A stretch of 64,000 bases of DNA from Citrobacter sp. R56 (GCF_016811995.1 NZ_CP069159.1:3038001-3102000), one strand, 5' to 3'. Counted from the stretch's first letter, positions 7,707 to 19,509 are shown. Translations and numbers: made by a program. Notes: generated from the letters alone by a model not told the origin.

Positions 7707-8594
7707 ATGCCGGGGTCGTCACGAAAAACGCCAGTCTGGTTACCCATCTTGGTTTTACTTATTGCCATGTCCTCTATTCAAAGCGGGGCTTCACTGGCGA
7801 AAACGCTATTCCCTATCGTTGGCGCGCCGGGCGTTACTGCGCTGCGCCTTGCGTTGGGTACGTTAATCCTCATCGCGTTCTTTAAACCCTGGCGTTTGCG
7901 TTTTGCAAAAGAACAGCGCCTTCCTCTGGTGTTTTATGGACTGTCGCTGGGGGGAATGAACTACCTCTTTTATCTGTCGATCCAGACGGTACCGCTGGGT
8001 ATCGCCGTTGCGCTGGAATTCACCGGTCCCCTTGCGGTGGCCCTGTTTTCTTCACGACGTCCTGTAGATTTTATTTGGGTGGCGCTGGCCGTCCTCGGAC
8101 TGTGGTTTCTGTTACCGCTGGGGCAGGACGTGTCTCATGTTGATCTCACCGGCGCGTTACTGGCGCTTGGGGCAGGCACCTGCTGGGCGGTTTATATTCT
8201 CACCGGACACCGCGCGGGAGAGGAGCACGGTCCCGCCACCGTTGCAGTCGGCTCGCTAATTGCTGCAATGGTTTTTGTCCCGCTTGGCGTCCTCCAGGCG
8301 GGTGATGCCCTGTGGCACTGGTCGATTATCCCAATAGGCCTGGCTATTGCTGTCCTTTCCACAGCACTGCCCTACTCGCTGGAGATGATTGCGCTGACAC
8401 GCCTGCCCACGCGCACCTTTGGCACGCTGATGAGTATGGAGCCTGCCCTGGCCGCCGTTTCCGGGATGATCTTCCTGGGAGAGACGCTGACGTGGGTACA
8501 GACGCTGGCCTTATGCGCCATCATTGCGGCATCCATGGGTTCAACGCTCACCCTGCGCCGCGAAACCAAAATAGAGCAAGTCGATATTAATTAA
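7707..8594 (+). CDS. rhtA: Threonine/homoserine exporter RhtA
   Basis: A 295-residue DMT-superfamily transporter with two EamA repeats and about ten membrane helices, matching E. coli RhtA (YbiF) closely. It exports threonine and homoserine and confers resistance to these and related compounds. I chose ATG 7707 (MPGSSRKTPVWLP), preceded by AGGAGAAAGG, which gives the E. coli length. An in-frame extension to 7512 runs through promoter sequence and is not credible. The C-terminus KIEQVDIN also matches. It is a single-gene unit. Confidence 0.94.
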   Translation: MPGSSRKTPVWLPILVLLIAMSSIQSGASLAKTLFPIVGAPGVTALRLALGTLILIAFFKPWRLRFAKEQRLPLVFYGLSLGGMNYLFYLSIQTVPLGIAVALEFTGPLAVALFSSRRPVDFIWVALAVLGLWFLLPLGQDVSHVDLTGALLALGAGTCWAVYILTGHRAGEEHGPATVAVGSLIAAMVFVPLGVLQAGDALWHWSIIPIGLAIAVLSTALPYSLEMIALTRLPTRTFGTLMSMEPALAAVSGMIFLGETLTWVQTLALCAIIAASMGSTLTLRRETKIEQVDIN

Positions 8595-8602
8595 CGTCGC
8601 CG

Positions 8603-8631
8603 TTCTGCATGATGTGCATCATCATGCAGAA
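8603..8631 (+). terminator. Strong hairpin after rhtA
   Basis: TTCTGCATGATG, loop TGCAT, CATCATGCAGAA form a perfect 12-bp stem 9 bases after the rhtA stop. It is followed by TATTCTCCC rather than a T-run, so it is either a weak terminator or an mRNA 3'-end stabiliser. Confidence 0.5.
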
Positions 8632-8757
8632 TATTCTCCCCTGCTGAACCGTCTGATATCCTTTTATTTTTGGCGTTCTCGTTGGCATATTTATTCTCAT
8701 TTTCATTCCCCGCTTAAAATAAGTAACAAATACGCAACATGAAAATCATCTATTTGA

Positions 8758-9399
<642 letters not shown>

Positions 9400-9425
9400 G
9401 CACGTCATAAGTAATCCCTCTAATA

Positions 9426-9448
9426 ACCCTCGCTCTGGCGGGGGTTTT
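9426..9448 (+). terminator. Terminator of dps
   Basis: ACCCTCGC, loop TCTG, GCGGGGGT with one T-G pair is followed by TTTT, 26 bases after the dps stop. Confidence 0.75.
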
Positions 9449-9593
9449 GCACTTTTATGGTGCGCCAAAGGATCCTCCCGCCCTGCTAAAGTGAATAAAT
9501 TGTAATAATCACTTCACACAATCGTTAACGAGAGATTGTTTTAGCAACAATTTTTACGCTAAATAGTCGTACCGTTTGCACCAGGACAATTCT

Positions 9594-9621
9594 GCACTAA
9601 TTCAGTGCCCCAAAACGGTGC
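9594..9621 (+). promoter_or_regulatory. NtrC-type sites upstream of glnH
   Basis: GCAC, 7 bases, GTGC at 9594-9608 matches the NtrC consensus exactly. A second, weaker match (GCCC, 7 bases, GTGC) occupies 9607-9621. They lie about 75-100 bp upstream of the sigma54 element, the usual enhancer position. Confidence 0.6.
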
Positions 9622-9677
9622 GAAGCGTCGACTTTGCCCTGCTTATTGTGCAACGACATAAAACACATGCCTGTTAA

Positions 9678-10511
<834 letters not shown>

Positions 10512-10536
10512 AACAGCCTGAATATCGGCTCGTCGT

Positions 10537-10563
10537 GCCCGGTGGCGCTCACGCTTACCGGGC
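10537..10563. repeat. REP-like palindrome between glnH and glnP
   Basis: GCCCGGTGGCGCT pairs imperfectly with ACGCTTACCGGGC. This is typical of enterobacterial REP units, which often sit between an abundant periplasmic binding protein and its transporter genes and stabilise the upstream mRNA. Confidence 0.65.
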
Positions 10564-10637
10564 CTACGTTTTAGCCCCTGTCCACATCCGGCAACATGGG
10601 CATTTGAATAATTTCACCACGGTAACAGGAACGACAT

Positions 10638-11297
10638 ATGCAGTTTGACTGGAGTGCCATCTGGCCCGCCATTCCGCTTCTCATTGAAGGCGCCAAAATG
10701 ACCTTGTGGATTTCGGTCCTCGGTCTGGCCGGCGGTTTGGTTATCGGGCTGGCAGCAGGCTTTGCGCGCACCTATGGCGGTTGGATTGCCAACCACGTTG
10801 CGCTGGTCTTTATTGAAGTCATCCGCGGTACGCCCATCGTCGTGCAGGTAATGTTTATCTACTTCGCACTGCCAATGGCGTTTAACGATCTGCGGATTGA
10901 CCCGTTCAGCGCCGCCGTCGTCACCATCATGATCAACTCTGGCGCCTATATCGCCGAGATTACGCGTGGGGCCGTGCTCTCAATACATAAAGGTTTCAGC
11001 GAAGCCGGACTGGCGCTTGGGCTCTCTCGCACAGAGACCATTCGTCATGTCATTTTGCCACTTGCGCTGCGCCGCATGCTGCCGCCGCTGGGTAACCAGT
11101 GGATCATCAGCATTAAAGATACTTCACTGTTCATTGTTATCGGCGTGGCTGAACTCACTCGTCAGGGCCAGGAGATCATTGCCGGTAACTTCCGCGCACT
11201 GGAAATCTGGAGCGCCGTTGCGGTGTTCTACCTGATCATTACGCTGGTACTGAGCTTTATTCTGCGTCGTCTGGAAAGAAGGATGAAAATCCTGTGA
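10638..11297 (+). CDS. glnP: Glutamine ABC transporter permease
   Basis: A 219-residue inner-membrane permease of the His/Glu/Gln/Arg/opine family with about five membrane helices. The cytoplasmic EAA loop that contacts the ATPase is seen as [20 protein letters not shown] at about residues 118-137. It matches E. coli GlnP along its length. The stop codon overlaps the GTG start of glnQ, indicating coupled translation. Confidence 0.96.
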   Translation: MQFDWSAIWPAIPLLIEGAKMTLWISVLGLAGGLVIGLAAGFARTYGGWIANHVALVFIEVIRGTPIVVQVMFIYFALPMAFNDLRIDPFSAAVVTIMINSGAYIAEITRGAVLSIHKGFSEAGLALGLSRTETIRHVILPLALRRMLPPLGNQWIISIKDTSLFIVIGVAELTRQGQEIIAGNFRALEIWSAVAVFYLIITLVLSFILRRLERRMKIL

Positions 11298-12016
11298 TTG
11301 AATTTAAAAACGTCTCTAAGCATTTTGGTCCAACCCAGGTGCTGCATAACATCGATCTGAACATCCGTCAGGGCGAAGTGGTCGTTATTATCGGGCCTTC
11401 CGGCTCCGGTAAATCCACCCTGCTGCGCTGCATCAACAAACTGGAAGAGATCACCTCTGGCGATCTGATCGTCGATGGCCTGAAAGTGAACGATCCGAAG
11501 GTGGACGAGCGCTTAATCCGCCAGGAAGCGGGGATGGTGTTTCAGCAGTTCTACCTCTTCCCGCATCTGACGGCGCTGGAAAACGTCATGTTCGGTCCAC
11601 AACGCGTACGCGGTGCGAAAAAAGAGGACGCGGAGAAACTGGCCAAAGAGCTGCTGGCGAAAGTCGGGCTGGCGGAACGTGCTCATCACTATCCGTCTGA
11701 GCTTTCCGGCGGCCAGCAACAGCGCGTGGCGATCGCCCGTGCGCTGGCGGTGAAGCCCAAAATGATGCTGTTTGATGAGCCGACCTCTGCGCTCGATCCT
11801 GAACTGCGCCACGAAGTACTGAAAGTGATGCAGGATCTGGCGGAAGAAGGTATGACGATGGTGATCGTGACGCACGAGATCGGCTTCGCCGAGAAAGTGG
11901 CCTCGCGTCTGATCTTTATCGACAAAGGCCGCATTGCGGAAGACGGTAACCCGCAAACCCTGATTGAAAATCCACCCAGTCAGCGTTTACAGGAATTTTT
12001 ACAGCACGTCTCCTGA
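11294..12016 (+). CDS. glnQ: Glutamine ABC transporter ATPase
   Basis: A 240-residue ABC ATPase energising GlnHP. Walker A is GPSGSGKS at residues 34-41, the signature is LSGGQQQR near 136, and Walker B with D-loop is [11 protein letters not shown] near 157. The start is a GTG overlapping the glnP stop in GTGA. It closes the glnHPQ operon; the 119-bp gap to ybiO has a C/T-rich stretch but no clear hairpin terminator. Confidence 0.96.
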   Translation: MIEFKNVSKHFGPTQVLHNIDLNIRQGEVVVIIGPSGSGKSTLLRCINKLEEITSGDLIVDGLKVNDPKVDERLIRQEAGMVFQQFYLFPHLTALENVMFGPQRVRGAKKEDAEKLAKELLAKVGLAERAHHYPSELSGGQQQRVAIARALAVKPKMMLFDEPTSALDPELRHEVLKVMQDLAEEGMTMVIVTHEIGFAEKVASRLIFIDKGRIAEDGNPQTLIENPPSQRLQEFLQHVS

Positions 12017-12135
12017 TCCCCGCTCCACCTCCCTTCTTTTGGAAGGGAGGTTCCCTGCGAATTGTCCCATTTCAAATCCCTCCTCCCCCATCCTCTATAC
12101 TTATCTTTTTGTTTTACTTTCTCACTGGAGGAGTC

Positions 12136-14367
12136 ATGCGGTGGATTCTGTTCATCCTCTTCATTCTACTGGGCGCTCCCGCCCATGCAGTCGCGATACC
12201 CGGCGTAACGACGGGCACGCCGTCTCAAGCGGACGCGACACCCACAACGGAACCTGATGTCGAACAAAAGAAAGCGGCCTATGCAGCGCTCGCGGACGTA
12301 CTGGAAAACGAGACGTCGCGTAAAGAATTGATTACGCAGTTACGGTCAGTCGCGAAGACGCCTCCCGCAGAGCCGGTGCCTAACATCACGCCCCCCACGC
12401 TTGCTGAAGAAAAAACCGTGCTGGAGAATGTCACTGACATCAGTCGCCACTACGGCGATGCGCTCTCCGGGAAGTTTGCCCAACTCTATCGCAATATTAC
12501 CGACGCCCCGCACAAACCCTTCAATTCACAATCGTTTACAAATGCTCTGACCCATTTTTTAATGCTGGCGGCCTCCGTCTTCACCTTTTACTGGGTCATC
12601 CGTCTGTGTACGCTGCCGCTGTATCGCAAAATGGGTCAGTGGGCGCGTAACAAAAATCGCGATCGCAGTAACTGGCTACAGCTACCGGCGATGATTGTTG
12701 GCGCGTTTATTATCGACCTGCTGCTGCTGGCGCTGACGTTATTTGTCGGGCAGATACTGAGCGACAAAATGAACGCCGGTAGCCGCACCATCGCATTTCA
12801 GCAGAGTCTGTTCCTCAACGCGTTTGCGCTGATTGAATTTTTCAAGGCTATCCTGCGCCTGATATTTTGCCCTGGCGTGCCAGAGCTGCGTCCATTTAAT
12901 CTTCAGAATGACGGAGCACGCTACTGGAACCGCCGCTTAAGTTCGCTCAGCAGCCTGATTGGCTATGGATTGATTGTCGCCGTCCCTATTATCTCCAACC
13001 AGGTGAATGTCCAGGTCGGGGCGATGGCTAACGTCATCATCATGTTGTGCATCACCTTATGGGCACTGTATCTGATCTTCAAAAACAAGCAGGAGATCAC
13101 TGAGCATCTGCTGGATCTGGCGGAACGTTCGCTGGCGTTTTTTAGTCTGTTTATCCGCGCCTTTGCCCTGGTGTGGCACTGGCTGGCCAGCGCCTATTTC
13201 ATCGTGCTGTTTTTCTTTTCTCTGTTTGATCCCGGCAATAGCCTGAAATTTATGATGGGTGCCACGGTACGCAGTCTGATCATTGTTGGCGCCGCCGCGT
13301 TTATCTCCGGAGTCTTCTCTCGCTGGATAGCCAAAACCATCACCCTGTCTCCCGAAACGCAGCGAAACTACCCTGAGCTGCAAAAGCGGCTCAATAACTG
13401 GATTTCTATGGCGCTGAAAGTGGCGCGATTCCTGACGGTCTGTATCGCCGCGATGCTACTGCTGAATGCCTGGGGATTATTCGACTTCTGGAACTGGCTG
13501 CATTACGGCGCGGGTGAAAAAACGGTGGATATCCTGATCCGCATCGCGCTGATTCTGTTTTTCTCTGCCATTGGCTGGACTGTACTGGCCAGCCTGATAG
13601 AAAACCGTCTGGCCTCCGATGTCCACGGGCGTCCGCTGCCCAGCGCCCGCACGCGCACGTTGCTCACGCTGTTTCGTAATGCGCTGGCGGTGATCATCAG
13701 TACCATCACCATCATGATTGTGCTCTCGGAAATCGGGGTCAATATCGCGCCGTTACTGGCAGGCGCCGGGGCGCTGGGGCTGGCGGTTTCATTTGGCTCG
13801 CAAACGCTGGTGAAAGATATTATTACCGGGATCTTTATCCAGTTTGAAAACGGCATGAACACCGGCGATCTGGTGACGATTGGTCCGTTAACCGGGACGG
13901 TGGAACGGATGTCTATTCGCTCAGTGGGTGTACGTCAGGATACCGGGGCTTATCATATTGTTCCGTGGTCCTCGATTACCACCTTCGCCAACTTTGTACG
14001 CGGTATTGGTTCGGTCGTGGCGAATTATGATGTGGATCGTCATGAAGATGCTGACAAAGCTAACCAGGCACTGAAAGATGCCGTTGCGGCGGTGATGGAA
14101 ATAGACGATGTGCGCGGCCTGATTATTGGCGAGCCGTCATTCTCCGGCATTGTGGGCCTAACCAATACCTCATTTACGCTGCGCGTATCGTTTACCACAT
14201 TGCCGCTGAAGCAGTGGACTGTCCGCTTCGCGCTCGACACTCAGGTCAAAAAACACTTTGACCTCGCCCATATCCGTACGCCGGTACAAACCTATCAGGT
14301 TCTACCGGCACCAACAGGGGGGACTGCGGCGGCACAACCTCTGCCGCCTGACGAACCGACGCTCTAG
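12136..14367 (+). CDS. ybiO: MscS-family mechanosensitive channel YbiO
   Basis: A 743-residue large member of the MscS family, matching E. coli YbiO. A signal peptide (about residues 1-20, ending AHA) precedes a periplasmic domain, then about ten membrane helices from residue 150 to 560. The pore-lining helix is the Gly/Ala-rich LLAGAGALGLAVSFGSQ, followed by the beta domain (FENGMNTGDLVTIGPLTGTV). It would open under hypo-osmotic shock. I chose ATG 12136 with GGAGGAG just upstream rather than the in-frame ATG at 12109. It is a single-gene unit convergent with rlmF, with only 5 bases between the stops. Confidence 0.94.
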   Translation: MRWILFILFILLGAPAHAVAIPGVTTGTPSQADATPTTEPDVEQKKAAYAALADVLENETSRKELITQLRSVAKTPPAEPVPNITPPTLAEEKTVLENVTDISRHYGDALSGKFAQLYRNITDAPHKPFNSQSFTNALTHFLMLAASVFTFYWVIRLCTLPLYRKMGQWARNKNRDRSNWLQLPAMIVGAFIIDLLLLALTLFVGQILSDKMNAGSRTIAFQQSLFLNAFALIEFFKAILRLIFCPGVPELRPFNLQNDGARYWNRRLSSLSSLIGYGLIVAVPIISNQVNVQVGAMANVIIMLCITLWALYLIFKNKQEITEHLLDLAERSLAFFSLFIRAFALVWHWLASAYFIVLFFFSLFDPGNSLKFMMGATVRSLIIVGAAAFISGVFSRWIAKTITLSPETQRNYPELQKRLNNWISMALKVARFLTVCIAAMLLLNAWGLFDFWNWLHYGAGEKTVDILIRIALILFFSAIGWTVLASLIENRLASDVHGRPLPSARTRTLLTLFRNALAVIISTITIMIVLSEIGVNIAPLLAGAGALGLAVSFGSQTLVKDIITGIFIQFENGMNTGDLVTIGPLTGTVERMSIRSVGVRQDTGAYHIVPWSSITTFANFVRGIGSVVANYDVDRHEDADKANQALKDAVAAVMEIDDVRGLIIGEPSFSGIVGLTNTSFTLRVSFTTLPLKQWTVRFALDTQVKKHFDLAHIRTPVQTYQVLPAPTGGTAAAQPLPPDEPTL

Positions 14368-14372
14368 GCCGG

Positions 14373-15299
14373 TCAGCGTTTCTGCGTCATAAAGCGGCGA
14401 CGCTGATCGTTATCCATAAAGGTCCAGGCGATAAAGCGACTCTGCTTTTGCCCCTGGGCCATCTCTTTTTTAACGACTTTGACCGCACCAACATCCGTTA
14501 AGGCACGATACAGCGGGGGCAAATTCTCACCGCGCGAGACCAGCGTGGTAAACCACATTACCTGACGGCCAAACGCCTGGCTTTCCGCGATCATTTTTTT
14601 GATGAACGCCACTTCGCCGCCTTCACACCATAACTCCTGCTGCTGCCCGCCAAAATTCAGCGCATCGTCTTTATCCTGCCCCAGGTTACGGCGTTTACGC
14701 TCGCTGCCGGCACGCGCAGAAGCGGCCGAGTCATGGAATGGCGGGTTACACAGGGTGGCTTCAAACTGTTCATTTTTATGAATAATGCCGTTGAAAATCG
14801 CCGTAGGATCTTTTTGTCGACGCAAACGGACTGACCGGGTTAACCCCGGATTTCCCTTAATAATCGCCTGGGCGCTGGCGAGCGCCTCATCGCTGGTTTC
14901 GCTTCCGGTAAAGCGCCAGCCATATTCATGCGCCCCAATCAGCGGGTAAATACAGTTCGCCCCCACGCCCACGTCCAGGATGCTCGCCGTGGTTGGAATG
15001 GTTCCCGTCGTCTCACCGAGCAGATCCGCCAGATGGTGGATATAATCCGCGCGCCCCGGTACCGGTGGACACAAAAAACCGTCCGGAATATCCCAGCTCG
15101 TCACGGCGTAGAAATGCGCTAACAGCGCTTTGTTCAACGCTTTTACTGCCAGCGGGTTGGCAAAATCAACGCTTTGTTCGCCGCCTGGCGTGCGAACGAG
15201 AAATTGCGTCAGCTCTGGCGTGACCTGGCATAATGTCGCAAGATCGTAACGACTGTGGTGACGGTTACGGGGGTGTAATCCCGGTTTCTGGGGGGACAT
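14373..15299 (-). CDS. rlmF: 23S rRNA m6A1618 methyltransferase RlmF
   Basis: A 308-residue SAM-dependent methyltransferase that modifies A1618 of 23S rRNA. The SAM-binding motif is LDVGVGANC at about residues 108-116. The adenine-N6 catalytic motif is NPPF at 185-188. Length and sequence match E. coli RlmF (YbiN). The start at 15299 has AAAGGAG upstream. No transcription terminator is evident in the 5-bp gap to ybiO, so transcripts from the two convergent genes may overlap. Confidence 0.95.
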   Translation of the reverse strand: MSPQKPGLHPRNRHHSRYDLATLCQVTPELTQFLVRTPGGEQSVDFANPLAVKALNKALLAHFYAVTSWDIPDGFLCPPVPGRADYIHHLADLLGETTGTIPTTASILDVGVGANCIYPLIGAHEYGWRFTGSETSDEALASAQAIIKGNPGLTRSVRLRRQKDPTAIFNGIIHKNEQFEATLCNPPFHDSAASARAGSERKRRNLGQDKDDALNFGGQQQELWCEGGEVAFIKKMIAESQAFGRQVMWFTTLVSRGENLPPLYRALTDVGAVKVVKKEMAQGQKQSRFIAWTFMDNDQRRRFMTQKR

Positions 15300-15586
15300 G
15301 GCATTCTCCTTTTAGCAGCGGCGTAAGATACCCGTATAACGCAACGCGGTAAACATGCTTAAGCGGCGAAAACCTTTATGACGCCAGAAGGTTATCGACA
15401 AAGCGCATAAATTTTACTGCCAGAGCCCCCCAAATAAGCAATATTTATATCCTTGATTTGTCAATATTCGTCAATATATATCGTTCAAAAAATGAGCGCA
15501 TCTTCATCGATTTTTTGCGTTAATTGTCGTCCTCTGACGTCCTAAACTTATCAGGCACTACCTGTTGTTTCTCAGAGGAAGTCATC

Positions 15587-15847
15587 ATGAAAAAATGCCT
15601 CACTTTACTTGCAGCCACCGTACTTACCGGCCTGACGTTTGCCTCATTTGCCGCACCGCCAATCACCAGTCCAGAAACCGGACAGCTAAGAGCGTCTGGT
15701 ACCGTTTCCGCTTCAGGAGCGACTAACCTGAGCGATCTGGAAGATAAACTGGCTGAAAAAGCGCGTGAGCAAGGCGCTAAAGGTTTTGTGGTTAACTCCG
15801 CAGGCGGTAACAATCAGATGCACGGCACTGCAACCATCTACAAATAA
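15587..15847 (+). CDS. mcbA: Periplasmic DUF1471 protein McbA
   Basis: An 86-residue YdgH/BhsA/McbA-family protein, closely matching E. coli McbA (YbiM), which affects colanic acid production and biofilm and is repressed by McbR. The signal peptide covers residues 1-22 (MKKCLTLLAATVLTGLTFAS, FA). The DUF1471 core is GTVSASGATNLSDLEDKLAE, ending NNQMHGTATIYK. ATG 15587 is chosen with AGAGGAAG upstream; a 21-codon extension is not supported. It is a close paralogue of ybiJ 4 kb away. A hairpin terminator follows. Confidence 0.9.
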   Translation: MKKCLTLLAATVLTGLTFASFAAPPITSPETGQLRASGTVSASGATNLSDLEDKLAEKAREQGAKGFVVNSAGGNNQMHGTATIYK

Positions 15848-15862
15848 TGTTCTTACCTGCTC

Positions 15863-15890
15863 AACTGCATTCATCCTGGATGCAGTTTTC
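15863..15890 (+). terminator. Terminator of mcbA
   Basis: AACTGCAT, 9-base loop, ATGCAGTT is followed by TTC. It starts 16 bases after the mcbA stop. Confidence 0.6.
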
Positions 15891-16020
15891 CTCCTCTCCT
15901 GTCGCTCTTTCGCTTCTTCAATATCCGCTTAATTTGTAAACACCGCGTGTGAAATTTGAAGACCATGTAAATAAATGTATTTATTTTTTTACGAATGAAT
16001 GATAGAAAGTCGCGCCAAGT

Positions 16021-16047
16021 GATAATCCTTATCAAAATCATTATCAC
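16021..16047 (+). promoter_or_regulatory. Fur box of fiu
   Basis: GATAATCCTTATCAAAATC followed by ATTATCAC contains overlapping matches to the Fur consensus built of GATAAT units and their complement. It lies about 105 bp upstream of fiu, so iron-dependent repression is expected. The rest of the 304-bp mcbA-fiu gap contains the mcbA terminator and nothing else recognised. Confidence 0.75.
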
Positions 16048-16151
16048 TTACGATTTCACGCCGACGAGACCTGCAGTGGCATGACATCCGCAGAGATGTC
16101 CACTTCGCGGCGTGGAAATATCAATCAAATAATAAAAAGTCGCTAATTAAC

Positions 16152-18437
16152 ATGGATAAAAATCGCAACCTGCCTTCCAGTAGCTTCCATTCGCTCACGT
16201 TTTTTGCCGGTCTGTGTATCGGACTTTCGCCTGTTGCACAGGCAGTCGCCGCAGATGATCAGGCAAAGAAACAGGATGATACGTTAGTCGTGGAAGCCTC
16301 CCCCCCGTCGCTTTACGCCCCGACGCAATCCGCCGATCCGAAATTTTCGCGCCCGGTGGCGGACACCACACGCACAATGACGGTGATTTCAGAACAGGTG
16401 ATCAAAGATCAGGGCGCCACCAATTTGACCGATGCTCTGAAAAACGTGCCCGGCGTTGGCGCTTTCTTTGCAGGCGAGAACGGTAACTCCACCACCGGCG
16501 ATGCGGTTTATATGCGTGGCGCCGATACCTCAAACAGCATCTACATTGACGGCGTGCGTGACATTGGCAGCGTCACGCGCGATACCTTCAACACGGAGCA
16601 GGTTGAAGTGATCAAAGGCCCGTCCGGGACCGATTACGGCCGCAGCGCGCCGACGGGCTCGATCAATATGATCAGCAAACAGCCACGTACCGACTCGGGC
16701 ATTGATGCCTCTGCCAGCGTGGGGAGCGCATGGTTCCGCCGTGGTACGCTGGATATTAATCAGGTGATAGGCGAAACCACCGCCGCTCGCCTGAACCTGA
16801 TGGGCGAAAAAACGCACGACGCGGGCCGTGATAACGTTAAAAATGAACGTTACGGCGTCGCCCCTTCCGTCGCTTTCGGTCTGAGTACACCGACTCGTCT
16901 GTATCTGAACTATCTGCACGTGACCCAGCACAACACGCCAGACGGGGGGATCCCGACCATTGGTTTACCTGGCTATTCTGCCCCTTCTGCTGGCACATCC
17001 GCGCTCAACAGTTCTGGCAAAGTGGATACGCACAATTTTTACGGCACGGATTCTGACTACGACGATTCCACGACCGACACCGCCACCATGCGTTTCGAAC
17101 ATGACCTGACCGACAGCACCACCCTGCGTAACACCACACGCTGGTCACGCGTCAAACAGGATTATCTGATGACCGCCGTGATGGGCGGCGCATCGAACAT
17201 CACGCAGCCTGACAGCAACGTTGACTCCTGGACCTGGTCCCGTCTGGCGAATACCAAAGATGTCAGCAACAAGATCCTGACCAACCAGACCAACCTGACG
17301 TCGACGTTTTATACCGGTTCCATCGGGCATGACATCAGCACGGGTGTTGAATTTACCCGTGAAACCCAGACCAACTACGGTGTAAATCCTCTGACGCCGC
17401 CTCCGGTCAATATTTACAACCCCAATAGCAACGTTCACATTGGCGGGCTGACCCGTAATGGCGCAAACGCCAATGGCCAGACCGACACCTTCGGCATCTA
17501 CGCGTTTGATACCCTGCAAATCACCCGCGACATTGAACTCAACGGCGGCATTCGACTCGATAATTACCGTACCGAGTACGATAGCGCCACCGCCTGTGGC
17601 GGCACTGGACGCGGAGCGGTGGCGTGCCCGGCGGGTGCAGCGAAAGGTTCTCCGGTCACGACAGTGGACACCGCGAAATCGGGTAATCTGGTGAACTGGA
17701 AAGCAGGCGCGCTGTACCATCTGACGGACAACGGCAATATTTATGTTAACTACGCCATTTCTCAGCAACCGCCAGGCGGAAATAACTTTGCCCTTGCCCA
17801 GAGCGGCAGCGGCAACAGCGCTAACCGTACTGACTTCAAACCGCAGAAAGCGAAAACCAGCGAAATTGGCACCAAGTGGGAAGTGCTGGATAAACGTCTG
17901 CTGTTAACCGCCGCGATATTCCGTACCGATATCGAAAATGAAGTTGAACAGAACGACGACGGGACGTACTCCCAGTACGGGAAGAAGCGCGTAGAAGGGT
18001 ATGAACTTTCCGTTGCCGGGAACATCACGCCAGAGTGGCAGGTTATCGGCGGCTACACCCAACAGCACGCTACCATTCGCGACGGCAAAGATGTGGCGCA
18101 GGATGGTTCCTCTTCCCTGCCGTATACGCCGGAACACGCCTTTACGCTGTGGAGCCAGTATCAGGCCACCAATGATCTCTCCGTCGGGGCTGGCGCGCGC
18201 TATATCGGCAGCATGCACCGGGGTTCCGACGGTGCAGTCGGCACGCCATCTTATACCGAAGGCTATTGGGTCGCGGATGCAAAACTGGGATACCGCGTGA
18301 ACCGCACTCTCGATTTCCAGTTGAACGTCTACAACCTGTTTGATACTGACTACGTCTCCTCGATTAACAAGAGCGGATACCGTTATCATCCGGGTGAACC
18401 GAGAACCTTCCTGTTCACGGCCAATATGCATTTCTGA
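16152..18437 (+). CDS. fiu: TonB-dependent catecholate siderophore receptor Fiu
   Basis: A 761-residue outer-membrane receptor for monomeric catechols such as dihydroxybenzoylserine; it also lets catechol-bearing antibiotics enter. The signal peptide (about 34 residues, ending QAVAA) is followed by a TonB box (DDTLVVEA near residue 42), a plug domain (TMTVISEQVIKDQGATNLTD; VIKGPSGTDYGRSAPTGSIN) and a 22-strand barrel ending in aromatic TANMHF. It closely matches E. coli Fiu. A Fur box precedes it. ybiX follows at 45 bp and ybiI after that, suggesting an iron-responsive operon. Confidence 0.95.
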   Translation: MDKNRNLPSSSFHSLTFFAGLCIGLSPVAQAVAADDQAKKQDDTLVVEASPPSLYAPTQSADPKFSRPVADTTRTMTVISEQVIKDQGATNLTDALKNVPGVGAFFAGENGNSTTGDAVYMRGADTSNSIYIDGVRDIGSVTRDTFNTEQVEVIKGPSGTDYGRSAPTGSINMISKQPRTDSGIDASASVGSAWFRRGTLDINQVIGETTAARLNLMGEKTHDAGRDNVKNERYGVAPSVAFGLSTPTRLYLNYLHVTQHNTPDGGIPTIGLPGYSAPSAGTSALNSSGKVDTHNFYGTDSDYDDSTTDTATMRFEHDLTDSTTLRNTTRWSRVKQDYLMTAVMGGASNITQPDSNVDSWTWSRLANTKDVSNKILTNQTNLTSTFYTGSIGHDISTGVEFTRETQTNYGVNPLTPPPVNIYNPNSNVHIGGLTRNGANANGQTDTFGIYAFDTLQITRDIELNGGIRLDNYRTEYDSATACGGTGRGAVACPAGAAKGSPVTTVDTAKSGNLVNWKAGALYHLTDNGNIYVNYAISQQPPGGNNFALAQSGSGNSANRTDFKPQKAKTSEIGTKWEVLDKRLLLTAAIFRTDIENEVEQNDDGTYSQYGKKRVEGYELSVAGNITPEWQVIGGYTQQHATIRDGKDVAQDGSSSLPYTPEHAFTLWSQYQATNDLSVGAGARYIGSMHRGSDGAVGTPSYTEGYWVADAKLGYRVNRTLDFQLNVYNLFDTDYVSSINKSGYRYHPGEPRTFLFTANMHF

Positions 18438-18482
18438 TTTGCATCGCGTGGGGCCACGGCCCCACTTTTCGGAGAATCGCAC

Positions 18483-19160
18483 ATGATGTACCACATTCCG
18501 GGCGTTTTAACGCCGCAAGGCGTCGCGCAATGTCGACAACAACTCGAGCAGGCTGATTGGATCGATGGTCGGGCGACCACTGGCGCTCAGGGGGCTCAGG
18601 TCAAAAATAACCAGCAGGTTGATACCGGAAGCGAACTGTATATAGCTTTACAGAAAGCGGTACTGTCAGCCATCAACCAGAGCGCCCTGTTTTTCTCAGC
18701 CGCCTTGCCGAAAACAATTTCCATGCCGTTGTTTAACCGCTATCAGGATAATGAAACCTATGGTTTTCACGTTGATGGCGCAGTTCGCAGCCACCCGGAA
18801 AGCGGCTGGATGCGCACCGATCTTTCCGCAACCTTATTCCTAAGTTCGCCGGAGAGCTATGACGGTGGGGAACTGATTGTTAACGATACCTACGGGCAGC
18901 ATGCGGTGAAGTTACCGGCCGGCGATGTGGTGCTGTATCCCTCCAGCAGCCTGCATTGCGTCACCCCCGTAACACGGGGAGTCCGCGTTGCATCATTTAT
19001 GTGGGTCCAGTCGATGATCCGCGATGATAAGAAACGCGCGATGCTATTTGAACTGGACAAAAATATCCAGTCGCTCAAAAGTCGCAACGGCGAAAGTGAC
19101 GAGATCCTCTCTTTACTCAACCTCTACCATAATCTGCTGCGTGAATGGTCTGAAATCTGA
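18483..19160 (+). CDS. ybiX: PKHD-type 2-oxoglutarate/Fe(II) hydroxylase YbiX
   Basis: A 225-residue member of the PiuC/YbiX family of Fe(II)- and 2-oxoglutarate-dependent dioxygenases; the substrate is not established. The iron-binding triad is visible as His96-x-Asp98 (FHVDGAVR) and His158 (SSLHCV), and Arg168 (TRGVR) would bind 2-oxoglutarate. Genes of this family usually sit next to TonB-dependent siderophore receptors, as here with fiu 45 bp upstream, so expression with iron limitation is likely. Confidence 0.9.
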   Translation: MMYHIPGVLTPQGVAQCRQQLEQADWIDGRATTGAQGAQVKNNQQVDTGSELYIALQKAVLSAINQSALFFSAALPKTISMPLFNRYQDNETYGFHVDGAVRSHPESGWMRTDLSATLFLSSPESYDGGELIVNDTYGQHAVKLPAGDVVLYPSSSLHCVTPVTRGVRVASFMWVQSMIRDDKKRAMLFELDKNIQSLKSRNGESDEILSLLNLYHNLLREWSEI

Positions 19161-19242
19161 GAAGACGCTGTCTTGACGGTACGATTATTGCCCCCACATT
19201 CACTACAATTACCCTATGAAATGAATGTGGAGGTAACGGCTT

Positions 19243-19509
19243 ATGGCATCCGGATGGGCAAATGACGACGCCGTGAATGAGCAGATCAACAATACCATTG
19301 AAGATGCTGTCGCACGCGTTCGCGGGGAATTACCCCAGGGTGAAAGTCTGCATGAATGCGAAGAGTGTGGCGATCCTATACCCGAAGCCCGGCGCAAAGC
19401 CGTTCCGGGAGTGAGATTATGTCTCGCCTGCCAGCAGGAGAAAGATTCAAGAAACGAAACATTCTCAGGATATAATCGCAGAGGATCGAAAGACAGCCAG
19501 TTACGTTGA
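19243..19509 (+). CDS. ybiI: DksA/TraR-type zinc-finger protein YbiI
   Basis: An 88-residue protein with a C4 zinc finger: Cys39-x2-Cys42-x17-Cys60-x2-Cys63 (CEECGDP ... RLCLACQ), the signature of the DksA/TraR family. It lacks the long coiled coil of DksA, so action in the RNA polymerase secondary channel is only inferred from TraR. GGAGG precedes ATG 19243. It lies 82 bp after ybiX, possibly in the fiu-ybiX transcript. Similar length to E. coli YbiI. Confidence 0.88.
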   Translation: MASGWANDDAVNEQINNTIEDAVARVRGELPQGESLHECEECGDPIPEARRKAVPGVRLCLACQQEKDSRNETFSGYNRRGSKDSQLR

